Source: a virus. From it: a DNA stretch of 38,358 nt. A model generated the notes under the pieces. It was given only the letters and a program-made list of their open reading frames with translations, was not told the origin of the DNA and ran no database searches. The stretch covers positions 1-38,358 of IMG/VR virus record IMGVR_UViG_3300036945_000296, one strand, 5' to 3'. Both the position numbers and the translations under genes were made by a program. Shown here in pieces: positions 13,732 to 20,870 of this stretch (its first letter is position 1; the number at the start of each line of letters is the position of its first letter).

Positions 13732-13898
13732 TCGCCAGCCTCCTCTAAATCATAGAAGTACTCTACCCTAGAGTCTTTGTCTAACTCTCTCATTAGATCT
13801 CTTCGCGTGATAGCGAAAGCTCGCGCCTCGCCCTCACTCTCAAACTCATCCACTAGCCGATAAACTACTTTCGACACGGTTACCTCATAGTGTTTCAT
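13728..13898 (-). CDS. Small hypothetical protein (56 aa)
   Basis: A 56-residue alpha/beta protein (MKHYEVTVSKVVYRLVDEF, then a long charged helix). Its TGA overlaps the next ATG (ATGA). GGGTGAGG stands upstream of the ATG. Not recognised. Confidence 0.75.
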   Translation of the reverse strand: MKHYEVTVSKVVYRLVDEFESEGEARAFAITRRDLMRELDKDSRVEYFYDLEEAGE

Positions 13899-13902
13899 TA
13901 CC

Positions 13903-14073
13903 TCACCCTCTCTCTATCTTGTAATCTAATCGGGCGCAAGACTCCATAAAGTTAGCCTTAGCCTCCTCTACCGTGTAGCCGTAAAAGGTGGCGCTCTCTA
14001 ACCACTTTACGCCTTGCCAGTTCACCAGTGCGCTCACTACTAGAGCGCCCGCGTATGTCTTCTCTACTGTCAT
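13903..14073 (-). CDS. Small hypothetical protein (56 aa)
   Basis: A 56-residue protein beginning MTVEKTYAGALVVSALVNWQ, with a beta-rich first half and a helix at the end (EEAKANFMESCARLD). I use ATG 14073, which shares TGATG with the upstream stop and has GGAGG seven bases upstream, in preference to the longer start at 14091. Confidence 0.75.
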   Translation of the reverse strand: MTVEKTYAGALVVSALVNWQGVKWLESATFYGYTVEEAKANFMESCARLDYKIERG

Positions 14074-14213
14074 CACGCTACCTCCACCCATAGGCCTTGC
14101 TCACGGTAGAGCTTGATTAGTCTCTTAACCGCTGCAGGGGTGAGATCGCACTCACCCACTGTCTCGCGTGTATAGCTATCTACTAAGCGCACGTGCTCTT
14201 TCTTTCTGCTCAT
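14073..14213 (-). CDS. Small hypothetical protein (46 aa)
   Basis: A 46-residue protein, MSRKKEHVRLVDSYTRET followed by a C-terminal helix (LTPAAVKRLIKLYREQGLW) reminiscent of a short helix-turn-helix half. It is coupled to the next gene by TGATG. AAAGGG stands upstream of the ATG. Confidence 0.7.
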   Translation of the reverse strand: MSRKKEHVRLVDSYTRETVGECDLTPAAVKRLIKLYREQGLWVEVA

Positions 14214-14290
14214 AATCTAACCCTTTCTAAGATCCGGCTAGGTACCGGCCCCCGCCCTCTCACGCCTAAGCTAGAGAGAGCGAGAGTCAC

Positions 14291-14464
14291 CTACCTAGTG
14301 AAAGTTTCAGCGTAGCAATTGGCCATAGTGTCGAAGCAATAGCGCCCGCCGTACGGGGTAGGCACATACCACACCTGCCCGCTCACCCATACGAGAGCTG
14401 CAACTAATAAGAGAGCGGGTAGGATTACTAACACGATCCACCCGCGACGGGTTAATTTATTCAC
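14291..14464 (-). CDS. Small membrane protein (57 aa), GTG start
   Basis: A 57-residue protein with a basic N-terminus (NKLTRRGW), one membrane helix (IVLVILPALLLVAALVWV) and an outer tail containing two cysteines (GRYCFDTMANCYAE) that may pair. The GTG start overlaps the upstream stop (GTGA). Small secreted-tail membrane proteins of this type could be exclusion or lysis-timing factors. Confidence 0.7.
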   Translation of the reverse strand: MNKLTRRGWIVLVILPALLLVAALVWVSGQVWYVPTPYGGRYCFDTMANCYAETFTR

Positions 14465-14637
14465 GCGCTCACCCTATCCCCGGCCATAAGCTGCGCGAAC
14501 TTATCAGCTCCCGCTTGATCTCCCACGCTCTCGCATAGCTGCATAGCGTGAAGAGCGCATAGGTAGCGCGGTACTAGATAGCCGGACACGGTAACGCGGG
14601 CCATATTCTGGCACTTATCGCATTTATCAATAGTCAT
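14461..14637 (-). CDS. Small CxxC/CxxH protein (58 aa)
   Basis: A 58-residue protein with CDKC at 6-9 and C-A-L-H about 18 residues later, a four-ligand zinc-binding set. The start shares TAATG with the preceding stop. Role unknown; possibly a regulatory zinc finger. Confidence 0.75.
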   Translation of the reverse strand: MTIDKCDKCQNMARVTVSGYLVPRYLCALHAMQLCESVGDQAGADKFAQLMAGDRVSA

Positions 14638-15068
14638 TACTCTAGTCCCTCCACGATAGAGCAGGCGTATTGATAAGCTGGCTCCGTGTCATACACCGGA
14701 AGAGTCGCGGTATCGCCCCAATCGCTGAAGCGGTAAGTCACTTTAAGCACGCAGCTGCCGACGTGCTTGATCTCTAAGTAAGAGCTAGGACCGCCCCACG
14801 ATAGGCAGACAGTGGTAAGAGAGTAGGTGTCAATAGATAGCGCCGGGTCATCGTGGTATTCATCGCCGTCGGGGTCATTCATTAGCTTAGCTAAGTCCTC
14901 GTTGAGTGAAGCTAGTGAGTCCTTAATTCTACCCTTGCAAGTCTTAGACTCTTGAGCCTTGATCGCTGCCTTGAATTGCTCTATGGCGCTAGTCGTACAG
15001 TTAGGGCAGAAAGTAGCCTCACCGGTATAATCGCAAAAGTTGCACTTATTGAGCGTGATTTCATTCAT
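14637..15068 (-). CDS. Zinc-ribbon protein (143 aa), first gene of the leftward operon
   Basis: A 143-residue protein with an N-terminal zinc ribbon (C9 x2 C12 and C21 x2 C24, as CNFC and CPNC), a central helical region with an acidic linker (DPDGDEYHDDP) and a C-terminal beta domain (SSYLEIKHVGSCVLKVTYRF). AAGGG is upstream of the ATG. As the first leftward gene it could encode a regulator acting on the repeat-rich control region beside it. No family recognised. Confidence 0.75.
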   Translation of the reverse strand: MNEITLNKCNFCDYTGEATFCPNCTTSAIEQFKAAIKAQESKTCKGRIKDSLASLNEDLAKLMNDPDGDEYHDDPALSIDTYSLTTVCLSWGGPSSYLEIKHVGSCVLKVTYRFSDWGDTATLPVYDTEPAYQYACSIVEGLE

Positions 15069-15196
15069 TTTTAACCCTTATCCGTAGAGCTTGATTAGGT
15101 AAGTGAGTAGCTCTACAGGGAGAAACTTACAGGACTATGCCGTAGATATGCAACTCTAAAGAGCTATCTAGTGCAATTTATTTAGTGAATCGGATC

Positions 15197-15232
15197 ACAT
15201 AACAAGGTAGACAATAAGGGCGCAACTGTCTA
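15197..15232 (-). repeat. 36 bp two-copy element, copy 1 (palindromic operator-like)
   Basis: Contains TAGACA, 13 bases, TGTCTA (15208-15232). Read leftward the likeness to copy 2 extends past the palindrome (TGTCTACC-x-TGTT), giving 26 matches in 36 positions by eye. Lies about 130 bp upstream of the leftward operon start. Confidence 0.75.
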
Positions 15233-15279
15233 ATGGTTAGCGGGTAAGGCGTTAGCCGATTAGGTAGCTAGATCGCTAG

Positions 15280-15377
15280 AGCTGCAGCGGTAAGAGCTGC
15301 AGTATCGGGTGAGCTATCGGGTGAGAGCTAGGCGGTTAGTAGCTGCAAGGTGAGAGAGCTGCAAGGTTAGGCGGTTA
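15280..15377 (+). repeat. Cluster of short direct repeats
   Basis: AGCTGCAG occurs at 15280 and 15295; TATCGGGTGAG at 15303 and 15315; AGCTGCAAGG at 15341 and 15357; TAGGCGGTTA at 15329 and 15368. Such iteron-like clustering is typical of origins and regulatory sites. Confidence 0.75.
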
Positions 15378-15389
15378 CTTAATCTTAAA

Positions 15390-15416
15390 GGGTTAAGGGT
15401 TAGGGTGTGCCGGGGG
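15390..15416 (+). other. G-quadruplex-type motif
   Basis: Four G-runs (15390-15392, 15397-15399, 15403-15405 and 15412-15416) with loops TTAA, TTA and TGTGCC fit the standard G3+N1-7 rule. More G-runs follow at 15479-15490 (GGGGGGTGGGGG). Confidence 0.65.
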
Positions 15417-15439
15417 TAGAGTCTGCCCGTATCTTTACA

Positions 15440-15475
15440 GTAAAACACGGTAGACAGTTAGGCCCGGACTGTCTA
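15440..15475 (-). repeat. 36 bp two-copy element, copy 2 (palindromic operator-like)
   Basis: TAGACAGT at 15451 and ACTGTCTA at 15468-15475 form a perfect 8 bp inverted repeat. The TAGACA/TGTCTA arms are again 13 bases apart, as in copy 1, and the flank on the leftward side is also similar. Confidence 0.75.
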
Positions 15476-15590
15476 GCCGGGGGGTGGGGGTCACCGGCCG
15501 GACGGCTCACGCGTACCCGGGGTTTGTGAATCCGGGCCGGGGTGTGTACATACTCCCCAAATAAATATTTCGACTAAAGTGAGATCCCAA

Positions 15591-15620
15591 TTGTGGCTCT
15601 GACCAGCGGTTTTATATACT
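15591..15620 (+). promoter_or_regulatory. Candidate sigma-70-type promoter of the late operon/leader RNA
   Basis: TTGTGG (15591-15596), 18 bases, TATACT (15615-15620). The start would fall near 15627, directly before the hairpin chain. There is no better candidate upstream of the terminase gene. Confidence 0.5.
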
Positions 15621-15626
15621 GTGACC

Positions 15627-15815
15627 AACGCCACACCGCGAAAGCGGGAAATGCTCTAAATTTCCTGCCTTATATATAGTAAGGGAGCAAAGCGGGGAGC
15701 ACTGGCTTTGCGACCTCGGTTGGCCTCTTGCGAGGCCCCTAGGCCGAGTACTAACTTACCCCTCAGTTCGCTGAACTCCTTCGGGCGCTAAGCCCGATGC
15801 TAGCGGCGCTTTTAG
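15627..15815 (+). ncRNA. Putative structured RNA/leader (hairpin chain)
   Basis: Five successive hairpins: CCGC-GAAA-GCGG (15636-15647); GCAAAGC/GCTTTGC (15687-15711); a two-part stem CTCGG plus GGCCTC-TTGC-GAGGCC plus CCGAG (15715-15748); TCAG-TTCG-CTGA (15763-15774); TCGGGC/GCCCGA (15781-15797). GCGGGAAAT can alternatively pair with ATTTCCTGC (15644-15668), excluding the first hairpin. A weak T-run (15809-15813) follows a GC-rich stretch. No frame of note is present. It could be a small RNA or the leader of the terminase message. Confidence 0.4.
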
Positions 15816-15828
15816 TTGGGATAGTTAT

Positions 15829-15867
15829 ATCTAACCAGGTGTTAGATGACATTCCCGAACCAGGTGT
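15829..15867 (+). repeat. Palindrome and direct repeats upstream of terminase
   Basis: ATCTAAC-CAGGT-GTTAGAT is a perfect 7 bp inverted repeat (15829-15847). AACCAGGTGT occurs at 15833 and again at 15858, 25 bases apart. Candidate operator or packaging-initiation site. Confidence 0.55.
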
Positions 15868-15914
15868 AAATCTGATTCCGGCCGATTTCAAAAAATTTTT
15901 TTAAGGGAGAATAC

Positions 15915-17774
15915 GTGGCAGAGAACTCGGCTGACATAGCCAAGCGTATTATCCTAAACGCTGTAGCTGAAGGTATGACCATTGAGCAGGCCACGGCCTC
16001 TGCCGGTAAGTCCATTAAGACTTACGAGTACTACCGTCGCACAGACAAGGTCTTTGCAGACAAGGTAGACCGAACCCGCCTGGGCTTAAAGGACAAGTCC
16101 TTCGCATCAGGTGATGTACACGATATAGACTTTACTGAGTTCCGTCAGAAGTTCCTACACTCTAGGACCTTTGACCACCAGAAGAACATTGTAGATGTGA
16201 TCGAGGGCCGTGAACCAGGTTGGCTTCACCCTTCTATGAAGTATGAAAAGGGTCTGGCTAATAACCGTATCCTTGTCAACATTCCGCCCAACCACGCCAA
16301 GTCAATGACTATTACCGTTGACTACGTCACCTGGCAGGTAGCACGCAATCCGAACTTCCGTGTTCTGATTGTGTCCCAGACCCAGCGACTAGCAGCTGAC
16401 TTTCTCTACGCCATCAAGCAAAGACTGACACATCCTAATTATGAAGCATTGCAACAGGCATATGCTGCTGGCGTAGGGTTTAACTCTAAGACCGCTTCCT
16501 GGCAAGCAACCCGCGTCACCTTCGGTGATGAGCTTCGTGAGTCTAGCGAAAAAGATCCAAACATCGAAGCCGTAGGTATCGGTGGTCAGATCTACGGTAA
16601 GCGTGCAGATATGATTATTGTAGATGACGCGGTCACCCTATCTAACGCCAATGACTTTGAGCGTCAGATCAAGTGGTTAACCCAGGACGTACGTTCTCGT
16701 CTTAACCCAACAGGTAAACTTATTATTATCGGAACTCGCGTAGCATCCGTGGATTTATACCGCGAGCTTCGCTCAGAGGATAGATACCCAGGTGGATTAG
16801 TCCCTTGGACCTATCTTGCTATGCCAGCACTACTCGAGGCAGATGAGGACCCAGACAACTGGGTTACCTTGTGGCCTAAGTCAGATGCTCCATTTGATGG
16901 ACAAGAAGAATCTGATAAAGATGAGAACGGCCTATACCCACGCTGGTCTGGTCGTAACCTTTACAACGAACGCCAAGCGATGGACACATCCACTTGGGCA
17001 CTTGTCTATCAACAGCAAGATGTTTCTGAAAACTCAGCTTTCGATCCCGTGTGCGTACGTGGTTCTATTGACGGTATGCGTAAAGCAGGTCCATTAGTTG
17101 CAGGTAACCCTGGCCACCCACGTGACCTTGGTGGTTACTCCATCATCTGCGGTCTTGACCCAGCGATGATTGGTGATACCGCAGCTATTTGTTATGCGGT
17201 AGATCGCAATACCAACAAGAGGTACATCGTAGATGCTATTAAGATTACTAGACCGTCTCCTGCCGATATTCGTGACCTTATATTTAATTGGACTTCCCTA
17301 TACGGCCCGTCTGAGTGGATTGTTGAACGTAATGCGTTCCAGTCTTTCCTTACACAAGATGAAGGAATCCGTCAGCACTTGGCATCACGCGGAGTGCTAC
17401 TGCGGGAACACCATACAGGTAACAACAAGTGGGACGCAGGCTTTGGTGTTGCGTCAATGTCAACTTTGTTCGGCACCAAGCAACACGACGGTAAACACCA
17501 CCGCGACAATCTTATCCATCTTCCATCAGATCAGACGGAAAATGTCAAGGCGTTAATCGAGCAGTTGATTACCTGGACACCTACTACTAAGGGCAAGACT
17601 GACTTAGTAATGGCGCTCTGGTTCTGCGAGATCCGAGCACGTGAGATGCTCAACTATGGTCAGTACAACTCACACCATCTGAAGAATCCGTTTTTAACTG
17701 GCGCTGAAAAGCGTAAGCGATTAGTAGTAAACATTGACCAGTTATTAGCAGACCAAAACAAAACATTCATCTAA
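15915..17774 (+). CDS. terL: Large terminase with N-terminal HTH-like segment
   Basis: A 619-residue packaging motor. Walker A is IPPNHAKS (123-130), Walker B is MIIVDD (233-238) and the nuclease acidic motif is GLDPAMIGDT near 414. The first 55 residues (IILNAVAEGMTIEQATASAG, then YEYYRRTDKVF) form a helix-turn-helix like those of small terminases, so a DNA-recognition part may be fused to the motor; no separate small terminase is seen. The start GTG 15915 has AAGGGAGA upstream. It is the first late gene after the structured leader. Confidence 0.92.
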   Translation: MAENSADIAKRIILNAVAEGMTIEQATASAGKSIKTYEYYRRTDKVFADKVDRTRLGLKDKSFASGDVHDIDFTEFRQKFLHSRTFDHQKNIVDVIEGREPGWLHPSMKYEKGLANNRILVNIPPNHAKSMTITVDYVTWQVARNPNFRVLIVSQTQRLAADFLYAIKQRLTHPNYEALQQAYAAGVGFNSKTASWQATRVTFGDELRESSEKDPNIEAVGIGGQIYGKRADMIIVDDAVTLSNANDFERQIKWLTQDVRSRLNPTGKLIIIGTRVASVDLYRELRSEDRYPGGLVPWTYLAMPALLEADEDPDNWVTLWPKSDAPFDGQEESDKDENGLYPRWSGRNLYNERQAMDTSTWALVYQQQDVSENSAFDPVCVRGSIDGMRKAGPLVAGNPGHPRDLGGYSIICGLDPAMIGDTAAICYAVDRNTNKRYIVDAIKITRPSPADIRDLIFNWTSLYGPSEWIVERNAFQSFLTQDEGIRQHLASRGVLLREHHTGNNKWDAGFGVASMSTLFGTKQHDGKHHRDNLIHLPSDQTENVKALIEQLITWTPTTKGKTDLVMALWFCEIRAREMLNYGQYNSHHLKNPFLTGAEKRKRLVVNIDQLLADQNKTFI

Positions 17775-17784
17775 GGAGACATCA

Positions 17785-18162
17785 ATGGCAGCAACACCTG
17801 CTGAACTTCGCGCTATGATTAAACAAATCGAAGGCGCAATGAAAGAGATGGACTCTTTACGTGGCAAAGCTGAAATCCCTACTTGGGAAAAGAAAGAATT
17901 AAAAGAGCAACGTCAACTAGCTCGTGGCAAAATAGAATGGGCCAAGAAGCAACTTGCTTCTCAGGCAAAGTCTCCAGATCAGGCAAAAGCACAAGCAACT
18001 AAAAAAGTTAGTGCAACAACAAAGCCTAAAGCTACAACTAAAACTTCAAAAACAACTACAGTTAAAGCCCCAAAGACAACACCAAAAATTACTGGCGGTT
18101 CAGGTCTTCGCGGTCCATTAGGTTCACTAGGCGGCGGTATGCGCGGCCCTCTAAATAAGTAA
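17785..18162 (+). CDS. Helical protein with Lys/Thr-rich tail
   Basis: A 125-residue protein: N-terminal coiled-coil (LRAMIKQIEGAMKEMDSLRG and KGKIEWAKKQ-like charged helix), followed by a Lys/Thr/Ala-rich low-complexity stretch (about 68-100) and a Gly-rich end (GLRGPLGSLGGGMRGPLN). Its basic low-complexity tail suggests nucleic acid contact. Between terminase and portal genes it might serve packaging or head filling, but no family is recognised. Confidence 0.7.
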   Translation: MAATPAELRAMIKQIEGAMKEMDSLRGKAEIPTWEKKELKEQRQLARGKIEWAKKQLASQAKSPDQAKAQATKKVSATTKPKATTKTSKTTTVKAPKTTPKITGGSGLRGPLGSLGGGMRGPLNK

Positions 18163-18171
18163 GGAATAACA

Positions 18172-18318
18172 ATGGCAGCAATGAAGAAAGCTCCAGCTAA
18201 AGGATCAGTAGCAAAGACTTTTGATGCAAAGAAGTTAATGCCTAAGATGACTGCACAAGATGCAGCAATGCTTAAACTTCTTAAGAAGAAGTACGGCGCA
18301 GACGTATACAAAGGATAA
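18172..18318 (+). CDS. Small basic protein (48 aa)
   Basis: A 48-residue, Lys-rich protein (MAAMKKAPAKGSVAKTFDAK, then a helix DAAMLKLLKKKYGADVYKG). AAGGAA is upstream of the ATG. It resembles basic DNA-binding peptides packaged in small phage heads; unproven. Confidence 0.7.
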   Translation: MAAMKKAPAKGSVAKTFDAKKLMPKMTAQDAAMLKLLKKKYGADVYKG

Positions 18319-18327
18319 GGAAACCAA

Positions 18328-20079
18328 GTGTTAACACCAAAAGAAGTAAACGATAAGTTAGGTCGCTTGCAGACCAAATTCGCTGCACGCGATCAGCGTA
18401 TGCGTGATGTTCTTTCGGTGCGTCAAGGAGATCTATCAAAGGTCTATCCTTCGATGTTTTCCGAAGACTACCCAAAGCCTTTGGTTGCCAACTTTATTGA
18501 CGTTGCAGCCCGTGACTTAGCAGAAGCGATGGCACCACTGCCATCATTTAACTGCTCTGCAACCAATATGGTTTCAGATTCAGCACGCAAAGCTGCAGAT
18601 ACTCGTACACGCATTGCAAACTTTTATATCTCTGTATCTGAACTACAGCTTCAGATGTATGACGGTGCCGACTGGTATAACACCTACGGTATGGTCGCAG
18701 GTATGGTGGAGATGGATTATGACTCCAACAACCCACGCATCCGCATAATGAATCCGTGGGGCTTGTACCCAGAGGTAGATCGTTTTGGTCGTGTTGTATC
18801 TGTAACGCAGGTACTTGCAACTGACGCTGAAACTCTTTGTGCTCAGTACCCAGAGTTTGCAGATGCAATCTTGGCTAAGAATAACTACCAGCCAGGTAGC
18901 CCATCTATTACGATGGTGCGCTACCACGATAAGGATCAAGACCTTATCTACTTGCCAGAGCGCAAGAACCTAACTTTAGTACGCACACCTAACCAACTTG
19001 GTAAGTGTATGGTTGTAATCGCACAGCGCCCTTCTCTTGACGGTCAAGCACGTGGTCAGTATGACGATGTGTTGGCAGTCCAGCTCGCTCGTGCTCGCTT
19101 TGCAATCCTTCAGATTCAGGCTGCAGAAAAGTCTATCCAAGCACCTATTGCTATCCCACAGGATGTGCAAGAACTTGCTCTTGGTCCAGATTCAATTATG
19201 CGTTCATCTCAGCCACAGAACATCCGTCGTGTAGGCTTAGATCTACCACCAGGAGTCTTTACAGAGTCAGGAGTGCTAGAACGTGAACTACGGCTTGGCG
19301 CTCGTTACCCTGAAACCAGATCCGGAAATACCAGTGCAAGTGTTATTACTGGTCGTGGCGTACAGGAGTTGCAAGCTGGTTTTGATACTCAAATCAAATC
19401 AGCTCAAGCCCAATTCGCTAGAATGTTCAGTGATCTTGTTGGGCTCTGTTTTGAAGTAGACGAGAAGTTATTCTCAAATGTACAGAAGACTATCAAGGGT
19501 TCAGAAGATGGAACACCTTACGTTCTTAAGTACACACCATCTCGTGACATTAAGGGCGAGTACGGTGTAGATGTTCGCTACGGCATTATGTCTGGTATGG
19601 ACCCATCACGTGCAATCATTGCATTGCTCCAGATGCGTTCTGACAAGTTGGTATCACGCGACTATGTACGTCGTGAGATTCCAATGGACCTCAATGTTAC
19701 GCAGGAGGAACAACGTGTTGATATTGAAGAAATGCGTGATGCTCTTCGTGTCTCAGTGGCACAGTACGCACAAGCTATCCCAGCGCTTGCGGCGCAAGGA
19801 CAAGACCCATCTCTCATTGTTTCTCGTATTGCAGAGGTTATTAAGGGACGTCAAAAGGGATTAGCGTTAGAGACGATTGTAGAAAAAGCATTCGCTCCAG
19901 AACCACCACCACCTGCCCCTGAAATGGGTATGCCAGGTGGACCTCAACTTCCAGCAGCAGGTGCGGCCCCCGCTCCTGCCTCGCAGCAACCTCCACAAGA
20001 ACAAGCTGGTACGGCCCCTGCTGCTGGTCAAAAACCCGATATAGCGTCACTACTAGCCGGAATCACCGGCGCAGCATAA
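18328..20079 (+). CDS. Portal protein
   Basis: A 583-residue protein between terminase and scaffold, as expected for a portal. It has the helix-rich N-terminal half (LTPKEVNDKLGRLQTKFAAR), MNPWGLYPEVDRFGR, a basic-hydrophobic crown-clip part and a proline/alanine-rich C-terminal tail (from about 525). It forms the dodecameric vertex through which DNA is packaged and ejected. The GTG 18328 start is preceded by AAGGA. Assignment rests on length, location and pattern; no single motif is diagnostic. Confidence 0.8.
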   Translation: MLTPKEVNDKLGRLQTKFAARDQRMRDVLSVRQGDLSKVYPSMFSEDYPKPLVANFIDVAARDLAEAMAPLPSFNCSATNMVSDSARKAADTRTRIANFYISVSELQLQMYDGADWYNTYGMVAGMVEMDYDSNNPRIRIMNPWGLYPEVDRFGRVVSVTQVLATDAETLCAQYPEFADAILAKNNYQPGSPSITMVRYHDKDQDLIYLPERKNLTLVRTPNQLGKCMVVIAQRPSLDGQARGQYDDVLAVQLARARFAILQIQAAEKSIQAPIAIPQDVQELALGPDSIMRSSQPQNIRRVGLDLPPGVFTESGVLERELRLGARYPETRSGNTSASVITGRGVQELQAGFDTQIKSAQAQFARMFSDLVGLCFEVDEKLFSNVQKTIKGSEDGTPYVLKYTPSRDIKGEYGVDVRYGIMSGMDPSRAIIALLQMRSDKLVSRDYVRREIPMDLNVTQEEQRVDIEEMRDALRVSVAQYAQAIPALAAQGQDPSLIVSRIAEVIKGRQKGLALETIVEKAFAPEPPPPAPEMGMPGGPQLPAAGAAPAPASQQPPQEQAGTAPAAGQKPDIASLLAGITGAA

Positions 20080-20096
20080 CCGAAGGAGGTGCAGAT

Positions 20097-20225
20097 ATGA
20101 ACAAGGGATCACAGGCAAAGGCTTCAGTACAACCAATCAAGGTTGACACTAAGGCTCCAAAGCCAAAGGGCGGCAAGGTTGACTTCGGTTATGCCGGAAC
20201 AGCTCGCAAAGGCAAGAAGGCTTAA
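20097..20225 (+). CDS. Small basic Lys/Gly-rich protein (42 aa)
   Basis: A 42-residue protein, Lys-rich at about one in four residues (SQAKASVQPIKVDTKAPKPK, ending KGKKA). A perfect AAGGAGG lies eight bases before the ATG. Like several other miniproteins in the late block it may be a virion DNA-packaged basic peptide. Confidence 0.75.
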   Translation: MNKGSQAKASVQPIKVDTKAPKPKGGKVDFGYAGTARKGKKA

Positions 20226-20247
20226 TTACTACTGAAAGGTGTACAGG

Positions 20248-20463
20248 GTGTTGAACGATAACGATAGGATTCCGCGCCCTGTACGCCGGACAGATTTATT
20301 AGTAATAATCATTGGGTTCTTCTATAACGTAACCCAGTGCATAGAGACATTGATGTCTGAGATTTATGAACTTTCGATTTACCACGCCAATCATAAAACC
20401 AAAGTCAATAAGGCTTGGGAAGATATGGCACAAGATTTAGAAACTTTAGAGGAGGACAAATGA
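20248..20463 (+). CDS. Small membrane-associated protein (71 aa)
   Basis: A 71-residue protein from GTG 20248 (AAAGG eight bases upstream; a GTG at 20239 overlaps that site). One hydrophobic stretch (LLVIIIGFFYN) is followed by a charged helix. Its TGA overlaps the next ATG (ATGA). The start is uncertain. Function unknown. Confidence 0.6.
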   Translation: MLNDNDRIPRPVRRTDLLVIIIGFFYNVTQCIETLMSEIYELSIYHANHKTKVNKAWEDMAQDLETLEEDK

Positions 20464-20870
20464 CAACTGCGCCAATGAACCCATTAGCAGGTGCATCAGG
20501 TCCTGGTAAGTACGCTGTACGCAGCGACAAACTAACTATGGGTTCCACAGGATACGGTGAAGGCGTTGAGACACAGGCAATTAAGTCTGGTGCTCCGCTT
20601 GCTACAACACCTGATGTTCGCCCTGCACGCGGTGGAGATGTACGCGAAGCAGCAACACAGGCACCAATAACAGAATTATTTGCACCAACTACACGACCAG
20701 GCGAGCCAATCACAGCAGGTATTGATATGGGTCCAGGTCCAGGTTCTAACGCTTTGATGATGCAGAAGTCAGTTGCTAAGACATCTGACACACTAGCCAA
20801 GATGTTGCCCTTTGACACAGATGGCTCTATTGCCATCTTGTATCAGCAGGCAATTGCGCGAGGTGACTAA
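20460..20870 (+). CDS. Pro/Gly-rich structural protein (136 aa)
   Basis: A 136-residue protein with a Gly/Pro/Thr-rich, probably disordered first two thirds and a helical C-terminus (KTSDTLAKMLPFDTDG and AILYQQAIARGD). ATG 20460 has GGAGGA upstream and overlaps the previous stop; the earlier ATG at 20415 would overlap the preceding gene. Possibly a head or internal virion protein. Not recognised. Confidence 0.7.
   Translation: MTTAPMNPLAGASGPGKYAVRSDKLTMGSTGYGEGVETQAIKSGAPLATTPDVRPARGGDVREAATQAPITELFAPTTRPGEPITAGIDMGPGPGSNALMMQKSVAKTSDTLAKMLPFDTDGSIAILYQQAIARGD

Larger units (their letters stand above)
15069..15914. other. Gene-free control region between leftward and late operons
   Basis: About 850 bp without a credible gene. 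It is richer in G and C than its surroundings and holds, from left to right, the upstream part of the leftward operon, the first copy of a 36 bp element (15197-15232), short direct repeats (15280-15377), a G-run array (15390-15416), the second copy of the element (15440-15475), a candidate promoter (15591-15620), a hairpin chain (15636-15797) and a small palindrome with direct repeats (15829-15867). It is the best candidate for operators, the replication origin or a packaging signal. Confidence 0.7.

Noticed and set aside
15069-15914. tRNA, CRISPR or known riboswitch in the control region
   Set aside because: The hairpins do not form a cloverleaf, repeats are too short and irregular for CRISPR, and no known riboswitch consensus was recognised.
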